From positions 1-42,799 of the forward strand of contig CAZHEE010000009.1 in the NCBI GenBank assembly GCA_964531715.1: a stretch of DNA of 42,799 bases, written 5' to 3'. The DNA is from UBA1664 sp964531715 (GTDB lineage Bacteria; Pseudomonadota; Alphaproteobacteria; Micavibrionales; UBA1664). Every line of letters begins with the position of its first letter. Position 1 is the first letter of the stretch. The position numbers and the translations under genes are program-made. This document shows positions 23,737 through 33,069 of this stretch, piece after piece. The notes below the pieces were generated by a model, which searched no databases, was not told where the DNA came from, and saw only the letters and a program-made list of their open reading frames with translations.

Positions 23737-25061
23737 GATTTTTTCTTCTTATCACGATAATCCTTTGCCCAGCCATCAAGGGTGGTTTGGCGCGAGCGTG
23801 CAACCGCCATAGCGTTGGCGTCAACATCCTCTGTAATAACGCTGCCTGCCGCAATGATTGCGCCTTTATCAACCTTTAAAGGTGCGATAAGTGTACTGTT
23901 TGAGCCAACAAAGACCTGCTCACTTATGATCGTTTGATTCTTGTCAAATCCATCATAATTTGCAATAACCGTGCCTGCACCAATATTGGTTTTTTCGCCT
24001 ATAGTGGCATCGCCAAGATAAGACATGTGTTTCGATTTTGCGCCAGCCTTTAGCTCGCTTCGGTTCACTTCACAGAAATTACCTACGGCGGCGTAATCGC
24101 CAATTTTTGACTGAGGACGAAGCCTCGCAAACGGACCGATTGAAACATTTTCACCAATCCTTACACCCTCCAAATGCGAGAAAGCATGGATGATTGTGCC
24201 CATCCCGATTGAGACATTTTCACCGATGAAAATATTCGGTTCAAGCGTGACATCCGCAGCAATTTGAGTGTCATGAGAGAGCGTTACACTTAAGGGGTCA
24301 ATCATGGTCACCCCATTTTCAAATGCCTTTTGACGCAATTTATGCTGCATAATTGCTTCGGCATCCGCTAATTGTGCGCGGGAATTAATGCCGATTGTCT
24401 CGACTTCATCGGCAATTACAACACAGCATTTTATATTTTGCTGCGCGGCAAGTGCAACACTGTCTGTCAGGTAATATTCACCCTGGGCGTTATTGTTGCT
24501 AATTTTATTAAGTATCGAAAAGAGTTTTGAAGCCTCAATGCAATACACACCGGCATTGCACAATCCTATTTCTCTTTCTTCAACTGTGCAGTCTTTGTCT
24601 TCGATAATGGCTTGTATGGAATTATTTTCTGTTTTTAGCCGCCCGTATCCTGTCGGATTTTCAGGCTCAAAACCAAGAACGGCCATTCCCGTTTTTTGTG
24701 CGGTTTCATATAAATGATGAAGTGTTTCAGGCTGAACAAAAGGCGTATCGCCATTCAGGATAAAGATAAACCCATCAAAATCTTTATAAAATGGTTCCGC
24801 GCTTAAAACCGCATGTCCTGTTCCAAGCGCCTGTTGCTGTATAGCAGTTTTAAGGGGTGAAACAATTTGTGCAACTTGCTCACCATCGGGCGCAATCACA
24901 ACCGTAATATCATCGATCCCCGCATTTTGACAGGTATCGGTGACATAAGTAATAATCGGCTTCCCCGCAATTTTATGCAGGACTTTTGTCAAACGCGATT
25001 TCATCCGCGTACCTTTTCCTGCGGCTAGGATGATCGCCGCCTTGTTATCTCTACTTGTCAT
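23733..25061 (-). CDS. glmU: Bifunctional GlmU (uridyltransferase / acetyltransferase)
   Basis: A 442-residue enzyme that acetylates glucosamine-1-phosphate and then makes UDP-GlcNAc. The N-terminal pyrophosphorylase domain starts AAIILAAGKGTRMKSRL with QQQALGTGHAVL and LNGDTPF; the C-terminal left-handed beta helix carries the hexapeptide repeats and the catalytic region ICEVN-like FCEVNRSELKAGAKSKHMSY followed by GAGTVIANYDG. Length is normal. It is the first gene of the glmU - TIMP-like - glmS operon. A phosphoglucosamine mutase (glmM) is not in the window. Confidence 0.95.
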   Translation of the reverse strand: MTSRDNKAAIILAAGKGTRMKSRLTKVLHKIAGKPIITYVTDTCQNAGIDDITVVIAPDGEQVAQIVSPLKTAIQQQALGTGHAVLSAEPFYKDFDGFIFILNGDTPFVQPETLHHLYETAQKTGMAVLGFEPENPTGYGRLKTENNSIQAIIEDKDCTVEEREIGLCNAGVYCIEASKLFSILNKISNNNAQGEYYLTDSVALAAQQNIKCCVVIADEVETIGINSRAQLADAEAIMQHKLRQKAFENGVTMIDPLSVTLSHDTQIAADVTLEPNIFIGENVSIGMGTIIHAFSHLEGVRIGENVSIGPFARLRPQSKIGDYAAVGNFCEVNRSELKAGAKSKHMSYLGDATIGEKTNIGAGTVIANYDGFDKNQTIISEQVFVGSNSTLIAPLKVDKGAIIAAGSVITEDVDANAMAVARSRQTTLDGWAKDYRDKKKKS

Positions 25062-25143
25062 ACTGATATCTTAGAGATTTCATCGTAACCGCCAAGCCTT
25101 AAAAACGTCACGCATGATTACAGGCTGTTTTAATAAAAAATGG

Positions 25144-26247
25144 CTAGTAAATATTATTGATACAATCCATTTGAGCACTTACAGTTGCTTCACGTAAACA
25201 CGCAAAATCTTTTTGAGCTTGTGCTTTCATACAGGCTTTAATATTGGACGCACTATTTTCCCTACAATAAGCAGAGCGCTTTTCAGTCAAGATTAATGGT
25301 ACATCATCTTTGTTCTTAACTGTACTTGATGTTACTGCAGGTTTACCTGATATTTCGCCATACATACTAATTTCACCAATACTTTTTTCTCTGTAAATAA
25401 AGTGATAGTAGTCATTAGGTATAGATGCGCTTATAAATAATTTGCTAGCGAAGGATTCGGCTTTATAAGTAGGTTTTACTCTAGTCACTTTATTACCTTC
25501 AATATTATTAACACGAATTATGGCATTTTTGCCATCAAATGATACTATTTGATGCGGGGCATTTACCGATATAGGTTTAAATCCACCTGCATATATCTGT
25601 AAGTGTAGGTAATCAGCCCCATGAAAGCTCTCATTTTTTAATAAAATTGGTACAGTAAAATTTTGTCCCACAACTGATTCTATCTTATAATTCATGGGAA
25701 AACTTAAAACAATGCGAGGTGTTTTTTCAGGAACAGTTAATGTTCTTGAAATGTATCCCGTTGCATTTGGTACATTTTGTAACATTAGAGAGTACGTGCC
25801 TGGTTCAAAATCAGTTAATCTTACAAAATAACGACCACCCTTTGTTTTTTGAATAGTTTTTAAACGCCCGTTATTAGAAGAGTTTGTAGGTTTTATTTCA
25901 AGTTGAGTATTACTATTTAAGATTGTACTTTCAGGATAAATTGTAAAAAATACACCATCGTTGAGGTAACTATATTCTTCATTATCAATACGAACTGCAT
26001 TCTTTACACCTTCATTAATATTCGTAATAACATTTTTAACAGTTTCATTTTCGAGAGCTGTATTTAAAAGGTTTTCGCGACCTTCAGGGCTATTTATTTG
26101 TTGAGAAATATTATCGACTTTCTCTATCATCTCTGGCGCTTTATCAAAAAAAGATTTTGCAAGAAAGAAAAACCCAATTGCGAATAATACAGATATAACA
26201 AGAAAAAAAATAAATATATATTTTATAAGTTTTAAAATAGTTTTCAT
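25144..26247 (-). CDS. Membrane-anchored hypothetical protein
   Basis: A 367-residue protein of unknown family. One N-terminal transmembrane segment (YIFIFFLVISVLFAIGFFFL, about 10-29) anchors it, leaving a periplasmic part: first a helical neck (PEMIEKVDNISQQ, residues about 36-80), then beta-rich domains (about 90-290; e.g. GGRYFVRLTDFEPGTYSLML resembles an Ig-like or carboxypeptidase-regulatory fold) and a C-terminal tail with four cysteines (AYCRENSASNIKACMKAQ, ACLREAT, MDCINN) that may form disulfides. TAAGGTG precedes the ATG. It is visibly A/T-rich relative to glmU and pyk. It stands between DUF3108 and glmU. Confidence 0.7.
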   Translation of the reverse strand: MKTILKLIKYIFIFFLVISVLFAIGFFFLAKSFFDKAPEMIEKVDNISQQINSPEGRENLLNTALENETVKNVITNINEGVKNAVRIDNEEYSYLNDGVFFTIYPESTILNSNTQLEIKPTNSSNNGRLKTIQKTKGGRYFVRLTDFEPGTYSLMLQNVPNATGYISRTLTVPEKTPRIVLSFPMNYKIESVVGQNFTVPILLKNESFHGADYLHLQIYAGGFKPISVNAPHQIVSFDGKNAIIRVNNIEGNKVTRVKPTYKAESFASKLFISASIPNDYYHFIYREKSIGEISMYGEISGKPAVTSSTVKNKDDVPLILTEKRSAYCRENSASNIKACMKAQAQKDFACLREATVSAQMDCINNIY

Positions 26248-26282
26248 TTTGACACCTTATAATTTTTTTTTGAGTATTACAT

Positions 26283-27065
26283 TTATTTCACATCCTGTAA
26301 ATGCATGAGCATCGTACCATAATTGGTTTTTATGGTCATCCGCACAGGGATTGCGGGAAAGCCTTCCTCAACTTGCCCGAACCAGAGGCGAGGGAGCTGC
26401 CCCTTTTCTTTTGCCTGCCCCTGAATATTCATCCAGCCACGGGGCTTATCACGCCATTTTCCGGCGACGGGCACAATTTCAACCTCGCAGATTTCCGCCA
26501 TGCCGTTATAGCGATTATATTTGTTCGCCTCCATCATATCATTCTCAATCTTACGAAAGACAAGGTTAAAACGGCGCTTGGAATCGAACACTTTTTGCGT
26601 TGTAGCGCATGTTTCACCCTGCATCGCCGCCATAAGGGCGGTCAACATATCAACAGGATTATCGGCATAAACATCCGATGGCGGCAGGCTTGCATCCGTC
26701 TCTCGCCCCTTCCGTTCCTTTTCATGGGTTAAAAGTTGACCATCTTGGTCAAATGTAAAGCGGGTGGATTTCGTATCACCGCGCCATGTATTTTCAAAAA
26801 AGTGATTTTGCGGAATAAGGCGGTCATCTCCGTTCAATCCGTTTGTCTCAATCATGCCCGACCATGGGGCAAGCGTGCCGAGCAGACCGGTCGTTCTTAA
26901 ATCCGCCTCAACCGCATAATTACTCTCATTCAGCGTATACACCGCATCCAGATTGGCAATGTTAAAACCCCCTGCATAAAGCCCGTATTCCACCTGCAAT
27001 GTCTTTGCATGAGCATACGGGATAAATACCAAAGTGAAAAAGGCAAACGCATATAATATCTTCAT
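26283..27065 (-). CDS. DUF3108 domain exported protein
   Basis: A 260-residue protein with a signal peptide (MKILYAFAFFTLVFIPYAHA). The mature part fits DUF3108: it begins LQVEYGLYAGGFNIANLDAV, contains ADLRTTGLLGTL and SGMIETNG, and ends with strands VRMTIKTNYGTMLMHL. Members are periplasmic beta-rich proteins of uncertain role, often thought to bind lipid or envelope ligands. It is 4 bp downstream of the FemAB-like gene, so both belong to the pyk operon. Confidence 0.85.
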   Translation of the reverse strand: MKILYAFAFFTLVFIPYAHAKTLQVEYGLYAGGFNIANLDAVYTLNESNYAVEADLRTTGLLGTLAPWSGMIETNGLNGDDRLIPQNHFFENTWRGDTKSTRFTFDQDGQLLTHEKERKGRETDASLPPSDVYADNPVDMLTALMAAMQGETCATTQKVFDSKRRFNLVFRKIENDMMEANKYNRYNGMAEICEVEIVPVAGKWRDKPRGWMNIQGQAKEKGQLPRLWFGQVEEGFPAIPVRMTIKTNYGTMLMHLQDVK

Positions 27066-27069
27066 AAGA

Positions 27070-28011
27070 TTAAGAATAGCTCCCGATTAAGGCAATCGGA
27101 AGGCCGCCTGTGCCTTCCTTATAACAGCGTATGCCCTCGATATTTTTGTTATAGCCGCCAAGGTCAAAAGTTGTCACATCCCGCTCTTTCAATTTTTTAA
27201 TCGCTTCCCAGATGAGGAGATTATTCGCGCCGAATGTTCGCCCGTAAGGCGTTGTCCAGCCAAGCTGATAAGTCGCGCCTTTCCCGTGAATAAAGACTAA
27301 AATCGAGGCAATGACCTCATCATCTTCAGTTGCATTCAGGATTAGGCAATCCTTTGTTTTGGCTGCAAAACTACACAGTGAGGCGATGAATTTCGGTGAG
27401 GCGCCTGCGTAATTTTTCGCAATACGATCTTTTGTATAGTTTTTTAGAAGAAGCGACAAAGATTTCAACTCATCATCATCATTCACTTGAATCATATTTT
27501 TTTCGGCCTTGGTGAGCGATTGTCGCCAGTTTTTCTTCAAATTATCGCGTAAAACATTCTCATCCGGCGTTAAATCAAGCATTACAGTTTGATAAGCAGG
27601 CGTATTTGTCTTTTTTACCCAGTTATTCATTAAAATCAAATGTTTTTTATCAAATATTTCGGGAATAAACCGGCGTTTTCGCCCCCATCGTGATGGATAT
27701 TTCCAATTCAAGGCCTGAACAAAGCTGTTTATATGCGCAGGCTTGCCAAAACCCTCGAACCATAACGGCCCGCGATCAACGGAAAAGGCATGCACCATGC
27801 CTTTGAGAACGGACACCTCATGCATCTGGACAATGCCCGCTTCCTGTTTGTCAATCTTGATCAGGCCATGCCGCGTGGCTTGCTTATTCACATCACGGAT
27901 GGCTTGCGCATAATAATAACTTTGGAGAAGGGTTGAATGCGGACAACGAGCAAGCAAAGATTCCCACTCATACCGCTTACAGTCATTCAGCCATTCAATT
28001 TTGCAGGTCAT
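27070..28011 (-). CDS. FemAB/FemX-like aminoacyl- or acyl-transferase
   Basis: A 313-residue protein with the tandem GNAT architecture of the FemAB superfamily. Visible are HSTLLQSYYYAQAIRDVN near the N-terminus, WRQSLTKAEKN in the middle, and the second GNAT domain with ASILVFIHGKGATYQLGW and the terminal IEGIRCYKEGTGGLP. In Firmicutes such enzymes add amino acids to the lipid II bridge; Gram-negative homologues often act on other envelope or exopolysaccharide substrates, so the substrate here is unknown. Its ATG overlaps the pyk stop codon by 4 bp (ATGA). Confidence 0.82.
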   Translation of the reverse strand: MTCKIEWLNDCKRYEWESLLARCPHSTLLQSYYYAQAIRDVNKQATRHGLIKIDKQEAGIVQMHEVSVLKGMVHAFSVDRGPLWFEGFGKPAHINSFVQALNWKYPSRWGRKRRFIPEIFDKKHLILMNNWVKKTNTPAYQTVMLDLTPDENVLRDNLKKNWRQSLTKAEKNMIQVNDDDELKSLSLLLKNYTKDRIAKNYAGASPKFIASLCSFAAKTKDCLILNATEDDEVIASILVFIHGKGATYQLGWTTPYGRTFGANNLLIWEAIKKLKERDVTTFDLGGYNKNIEGIRCYKEGTGGLPIALIGSYS

Positions 28012-29432
28012 TCTTTGATTTTGGCAATGCGTAATGCATTTGTTGATCCGCTGGTGCCAAACGGCACACCTGCGGTTATCACAAGTCTGTCATTTTTCGT
28101 TGCAAATTCGGATTTTTGCGCGAGTGTTGTCGCGTAGCTGACAATATCATCAAAATTTGTGATGTCCTTGGCAAGAAACGGGCGAACCGCGTATGAGAGC
28201 GCGAGTTGTCGCGCGGTCTGCACATTATGAGAGAGGCAAAGCACAGGCACAGTCGGGCGATGGCGCGACATGCGAAGGGCACTTGAGCCGGAGGTCGTAT
28301 AATTCACAATCGCCGCGGCTTTTGTCTCTATCGCAATACGGAAGGCGGCGGATGTGATGGAATCACTGTCATTCAAAATTTCGGTGGCGGGATAATCCGC
28401 ATCCATGATTTTGCGGTGAAGGGGGTCTTTTTCAACCGATTGCGCGATACGGTCCATCATGGCAACCGCCTCAACAGGGTAGTCGCCAGAGGCCGTCTCG
28501 GCGGAGAGCATCACGCAATCCGCCCCGTCATAAATGGCCGTTGCAACATCCGTTGCCTCTGCACGTGTCGGCTGAGGCGAAGTGACCATAGATTCCAGCA
28601 TTTGCGTGGCAACAATTACCGGCTTCCCAACGCTACGGCAGGCACGGATGATTCGTTTTTGTGCGGCAGGGACATTTTCGGACGGGATTTCAACCCCCAA
28701 ATCACCACGCGCGACCATAATGGCATCGGTAAGTGCCAGAATATCATCCAAATCTTCCAGAGCGGACGGTTTTTCGAGCTTTACAATATGTTTAGCACGA
28801 CCAGCTATAATCTCTTGGCATTCCGCGACATCTTGCGCAGTTTGAACAAAGCTATGCGCAATCCAGTCGGCGCCAAGCTCAAGCGCGGTATCAAGGTCAC
28901 GCCTGTCTTTCTCCGTCAGTGCGGGTATGGGCAGGGTGACATTCGGGACATTGACACCTTTATTGTTGGAAAGAACTGTTCCTGCCTCAATCGTAACACC
29001 CAAATAATCCGTATCTTTATCAGTGATCATCATACGCACACGCCCGTCATCGAGGAGCAAGCGGTCACCGACATTCACCGCATCAATAATTTCAGGGTGA
29101 GGAAGTTGAACGCGTGACTCATCGCCTTCTTCGTCCGATAAATCAAGGCGGAAAGACATGTTTTCATGGAGGGCAATCTTACCGTTTTTAAATCGTCCGA
29201 CACGAAGCTTTGGCCCTTGCAGGTCTGCGACAATACCAATAACGTGACCCGTTTCCCGTTCAATATCACGGATGATGTCAAAACGGCGTTTATGGTCGCC
29301 AGCAGTGCCATGAGAGAAATTGAGGCGGACATTATCCACCCCCGCATCAATCAGGCGTATGAGTGTTTCCCTATCATCCGAAGATGGACCAAGGGTTGCA
29401 AGGATTTTCGTTTGGCGTTGTCGTTTTATCAT
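28008..29432 (-). CDS. pyk: Pyruvate kinase
   Basis: A 474-residue glycolytic enzyme making pyruvate and ATP from phosphoenolpyruvate and ADP. It begins RQTKILATLGPSSDDRE with Arg-Leu-Asn-Phe-Ser-His (VRLNFSHG, about 36), and has the signature IVKLEKPSALEDL...MVARGDLGVEIP (about 222-252), then ATQMLESM and TRAEATDVATAIYDG. The C-terminal allosteric domain is complete. It heads a small operon with the FemAB-like and DUF3108 genes and lies 16 bp behind the PilP-like gene, so it may be cotranscribed with the pilin island. Confidence 0.96.
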   Translation of the reverse strand: MIKRQRQTKILATLGPSSDDRETLIRLIDAGVDNVRLNFSHGTAGDHKRRFDIIRDIERETGHVIGIVADLQGPKLRVGRFKNGKIALHENMSFRLDLSDEEGDESRVQLPHPEIIDAVNVGDRLLLDDGRVRMMITDKDTDYLGVTIEAGTVLSNNKGVNVPNVTLPIPALTEKDRRDLDTALELGADWIAHSFVQTAQDVAECQEIIAGRAKHIVKLEKPSALEDLDDILALTDAIMVARGDLGVEIPSENVPAAQKRIIRACRSVGKPVIVATQMLESMVTSPQPTRAEATDVATAIYDGADCVMLSAETASGDYPVEAVAMMDRIAQSVEKDPLHRKIMDADYPATEILNDSDSITSAAFRIAIETKAAAIVNYTTSGSSALRMSRHRPTVPVLCLSHNVQTARQLALSYAVRPFLAKDITNFDDIVSYATTLAQKSEFATKNDRLVITAGVPFGTSGSTNALRIAKIKE

Positions 29433-29448
29433 ATGTGAGTATCTAACT

Positions 29449-30366
29449 TTAAAATAAACCTGTCGGGCCGAGGGTCACAGGCTGGGTCGTATCGGGTTGC
29501 GCCGGAATGGCTTGGGATTGTCTTTGAATTTCTGCATTGGCTTCAGAGCGCCGTTGTCTTGCAAATTCGGGGCGAAGCGCATCAATTTCACGTCTTGCCA
29601 CACTACGGTCAAAGACCCCCGGATTATTATCATTTGATGATTGCGCGGTATTATTATTACTCAAAGCTATTGGCGATAGCGATAGAGTTTTATCTTGATA
29701 AAAGACTTTAACTGCGCCTGGCTCAATAGTGTCTATGCGTATTTCATTTGCTATCATATCGCCTTCTTTTAGCCGATATTGTTCGAGCGGATCGTCAAGC
29801 GAGGCTATAAGAGCATTGCATTCATCTTTGAGGCATTTTATATCTTTCCACCCATAACGGTCAGGAAGTGACATTTGCGGCAAGAAAGATGGCAAAGTCG
29901 GAATTAAATTATTACTTTGATTTGTATTATCAACATTAACTGATGCCATCATCTCAAGCATTCTTTCTTCCTGCTTTTCACGAACCAGATTTTCAATATC
30001 AACTGTAAATCTGTTATATTTTTCATCATCTGGATAATGAAGAAGACATGGCAGATTGGCGGGAAGACGCGCACAGATTTTTTGAGGAATAGGCTTAATT
30101 TCACTATTATTATTCAGTCTGGAAAATTCCTGAAGCTTTGCCTGCCTTTCAATCAAACTCTCAAGCAACGTAATTTGATCTTGAAGAAATAAAACATCTC
30201 GCATGAGAAGTGAGTTCAGTTCAATCTCAACATCCTCTATATCTTGAGGTTCTGTTGTCAAAGATGTATTAGGTATCAAAAATTCAGGGAAGCTGTCTTG
30301 AGCGTGGGCAGGCATAAAAGCCGTAATTGTTAAAGTCACTATCGATATAAGGGTTCGCAATATCAT
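29449..30366 (-). CDS. PilP-like periplasmic protein
   Basis: A 305-residue protein with a signal peptide ending AFMPAHAQ. After it comes a predicted coiled coil (LLMRDVLFLQDQITLLESLI, about 52-80), a low-complexity Asn-rich linker and a domain (about 165-235) of YGWKDIKC...YRLKEGDMI...IRIDTIEPGAVKVFYQDKTL, which resembles the homology region of plasmid-type PilP / GspC proteins. The C-terminal tail is Asn/Gln/Pro-rich and disordered. In type IVb systems PilP is a periplasmic assembly component. It lies 28 bp downstream of the third pilin gene on the same strand, which supports the link. The assignment rests on layout and short similarities, not a strong motif. Confidence 0.5.
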   Translation of the reverse strand: MILRTLISIVTLTITAFMPAHAQDSFPEFLIPNTSLTTEPQDIEDVEIELNSLLMRDVLFLQDQITLLESLIERQAKLQEFSRLNNNSEIKPIPQKICARLPANLPCLLHYPDDEKYNRFTVDIENLVREKQEERMLEMMASVNVDNTNQSNNLIPTLPSFLPQMSLPDRYGWKDIKCLKDECNALIASLDDPLEQYRLKEGDMIANEIRIDTIEPGAVKVFYQDKTLSLSPIALSNNNTAQSSNDNNPGVFDRSVARREIDALRPEFARQRRSEANAEIQRQSQAIPAQPDTTQPVTLGPTGLF

Positions 30367-30394
30367 GTATAGATGATAGATGAGCCTGTTTTAT

Positions 30395-31705
30395 TTAACA
30401 ACCATTATCACAGGCGCCGAAAGTATTCGTGGTAAGGTCGTCTATGTAGACATAGTCGACGGATAAATTACCACCTCCCGATTGCTTAAGGCTGCCGTCT
30501 ATATTCATATAATTTGTGCCAACATTACCAGTCACTGATAGCCCTTTTGTTTTAATATTAGATGTTCTCAGTTGCGGTGTTGTTAAAGTTGGCTGGAAAG
30601 CACTTGTGTCAAGTATGGATGTGAATAGGCTATCACTGCTAATATTTTGACTAGCAGTAACATTATTGGCCGAAACATCGTCAATAATCGTCAGGTCAGC
30701 AAAGTTAGTTGTATTTGAAGTTAAAATACTTAAGTCTGTATTAACTGTATCTATTATGCCTTGATTTGACAGAAAACCTGTACTTCCTTTGCCGAGGCCT
30801 CTTACAACTGCATTTTGTGTTTCGAACGTTGAATCAGTTTCAAAGTTTCCTTCGTTAATTTCAACACTATTTGATTGAAAACTCCCATTTATAAACGTGT
30901 TTCCTTTTATATTAAGATTTTGTGTATCCAAATCATCAACACCGAGGATATTATTATTATTTAAATCAAGATCAGAATGTAACCGATTAAACTCCGGACG
31001 ACCTGCTACAACATCTTTATGAAGATAATCGCCTGCTATATCATCAAGATTATAATAATCGTAGTAAGCAAAATAAATCCCTTGATTGGGTGATGGGGCA
31101 TTTGATAACGCCAAACCATGCCAAACTGTGCCTGAAAATCTATTAATAGGAAATTCCCATGTTGAAGAGGCGCTTCTTATAACGCTATTTGCAGGAACCG
31201 CAGGATCAGTATTAGTATAATATCCACCATGATGCTTTGTAAATTGCGCAACTTTCCTTGAGCTTAAGTATTCGACTCTATTATTGGTAACCAATAAAAC
31301 TTCTATGGCAGGAATATCTTTTAAATCAGCTGGATCATCCGCAACTTTTAAAATTATACTTAGAGGGCTTTTCCAAGCACCTATTTGATTGGATATATTT
31401 TGATTTAATAATCCTGAACTGACCGGAAATATACTTGTCCCATCAATAATGTCATTAATGGTAACAGTTGCTATATTACCGCCAGCCAGTAAGTTATCAT
31501 GAATTTCTATGAAAATAGTCGGGTTAGATAAAATTTCAGTTATTCCCGAGTGTATTATTTCAAATTGACTGGCTATGTTTTGTGCCTTCTTTTTTTGAAG
31601 ATAATCATCAAATAATTGCATGGCGACGATTGTTACTGAGGCAAAAACAGTGACTACCAAAAAAACTTCAAATAATGAAAATCCTTTATGGCTATGTTTT
31701 GTCAT
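30395..31705 (-). CDS. PilV-like minor pilin A
   Basis: About 436 residues from the ATG at 31705, chosen because it overlaps the upstream stop codon (TAATG); three codons longer is possible. A type IV prepilin signal is clear: HSHKG cleaved before FSLFEVFLVVTVFASVTIVA, with Glu at +5. The next 200 residues match the constant N-terminal region of PilV-type minor pilins (IEVLLVTNNRVEYLSSRK; HHGGYY). The C-terminal half (about 250-436) is a chain of short strand-forming units (DTQNLNIKGNTFINGSFQ...) and ends FGACDNGC. Substituted on the tip of a pilus it would be an adhesin or tip protein; this is inference. Third of three tandem pilins. Confidence 0.75.
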   Translation of the reverse strand: MTKHSHKGFSLFEVFLVVTVFASVTIVAMQLFDDYLQKKKAQNIASQFEIIHSGITEILSNPTIFIEIHDNLLAGGNIATVTINDIIDGTSIFPVSSGLLNQNISNQIGAWKSPLSIILKVADDPADLKDIPAIEVLLVTNNRVEYLSSRKVAQFTKHHGGYYTNTDPAVPANSVIRSASSTWEFPINRFSGTVWHGLALSNAPSPNQGIYFAYYDYYNLDDIAGDYLHKDVVAGRPEFNRLHSDLDLNNNNILGVDDLDTQNLNIKGNTFINGSFQSNSVEINEGNFETDSTFETQNAVVRGLGKGSTGFLSNQGIIDTVNTDLSILTSNTTNFADLTIIDDVSANNVTASQNISSDSLFTSILDTSAFQPTLTTPQLRTSNIKTKGLSVTGNVGTNYMNIDGSLKQSGGGNLSVDYVYIDDLTTNTFGACDNGC

Positions 31706-33069
31706 TATTTGCATCCTGGAACTTTACATTCGGTTTTGCCTAAGCTGGCATTCCCAAAAACATGTAAGTTATTAGTTGTGACATTTTTCTTTACGATCAT
31801 GTCTTTTTCAACTTTGAGCTCACCATCTATTAATCCGGCACCTCCTTTATCTACTAAAATATACCCAACAATGGCGGACTCAGTATGAATTTTATTTAAA
31901 TCGCCCGTTTTTTCAATTTGCATAGAATTTGCCTCTAAATCTCTGGCGAATTTAATGTTTTGAGTATTCATATTGCCACCATTACCGCCGGCACTTTTTG
32001 ATTGAATAATTAAATCTTTTATATTTGCATTTTCCGTTATAATCTGGCCATCAATAGAAAGGTCGTCCATATTTAAATTTTCAGTATTAACAATTCCCCC
32101 TTTTGTAATGTTGTTTAATCGAACGTCCAGATCATTATCAACTGTAAATTTATTATCAATATTTAAGTATCCTTTATTTTCATTCGTTCCAAAAGTAATA
32201 TCCATGCTATCAGAAGTGAAATTATCATTAACCGCCAAAATATAGGAGGATGTAAAGGCACTATTGGCAAATGGTTCGAATGTGGCATTTCCACTTACTT
32301 CCAAACTATCGGCAACTATCGAACTAACATTAATTAAATCATATTGATTCATATCCAAATTTGTTTTCATTCTGTTTGGTTCATTAAAAACACCGGTATT
32401 TGTTTTCATTAAATGATCGTTATGAATGTTATTTTCATTGACAATGCGACTATATGCCGCGAGATAACCGCCTGTTATCGTCGGCGCTTGAGTATAAGTA
32501 GTGGCCGGGCTTGAAAAAGCACTTAAAGGAAGCGACCAGATCCCTGATAAATTTTGTATATTGCCGACACAACAAGTTGCGCTTATGTTGAGGGCACTCG
32601 ACATACCAAGGCGCGAGCCACCCAATGTTGCTGTTCTGATTAAACGATTATTTTTAATAATTGGCCCATCATTCAGAATAAGAACATCGAGAGCCGTGCC
32701 ATATGTTGTGATACTGCTGGCATTTCTCAAAAAAATCCGCATATTTTGACCGTTAACATTTGTTGAATTATATCCGGCGGGAAGTAAATTTAAGGCGACC
32801 AAGTCATTTACAGTTATTTCTTGAACATCATCGATATTTGCAAGCGTCCCTCCGGTTTGTGTTAATGTATTGAAGTTAAGTTCCGCATATCTTTCAGCGG
32901 CGGAATGAAGCTCAATCATATTTTGAGCGGCTTTTATATCACGATTATTATCAGCCCAATTATTTGTAACGCTAAAAATAATTAAAATCATCACTGATAG
33001 GACTGAAATGGCCAATAAAGCTTCAATTAATGAAAATCCATGAGTATGTTTTAGCAATTTTATATTCAT
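31705..33069 (-). CDS. PilV-like minor pilin B
   Basis: About 454 residues from the ATG at 33069, which shares one base with the stop of the upstream pilin gene (TAATG). Prepilin signal: HTHG cleaved before FSLIEALLAISVLSVMILII, Glu at +5. The PilV-like constant region is the best of the three: ITVNDLVALNLLPAGYNSTN followed by GQNMRIFLR, then LDVLILNDGPI and GGYLAAY. Two adjacent cysteines (ATCCVGN) interrupt it. From about residue 235 the chain repeats short beta units (LEVSGNATFEP; LSIDGQIITENANIKDL) and ends GKTECKVPGCK. Tip or adhesion role is inferred. Confidence 0.78.
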   Translation of the reverse strand: MNIKLLKHTHGFSLIEALLAISVLSVMILIIFSVTNNWADNNRDIKAAQNMIELHSAAERYAELNFNTLTQTGGTLANIDDVQEITVNDLVALNLLPAGYNSTNVNGQNMRIFLRNASSITTYGTALDVLILNDGPIIKNNRLIRTATLGGSRLGMSSALNISATCCVGNIQNLSGIWSLPLSAFSSPATTYTQAPTITGGYLAAYSRIVNENNIHNDHLMKTNTGVFNEPNRMKTNLDMNQYDLINVSSIVADSLEVSGNATFEPFANSAFTSSYILAVNDNFTSDSMDITFGTNENKGYLNIDNKFTVDNDLDVRLNNITKGGIVNTENLNMDDLSIDGQIITENANIKDLIIQSKSAGGNGGNMNTQNIKFARDLEANSMQIEKTGDLNKIHTESAIVGYILVDKGGAGLIDGELKVEKDMIVKKNVTTNNLHVFGNASLGKTECKVPGCK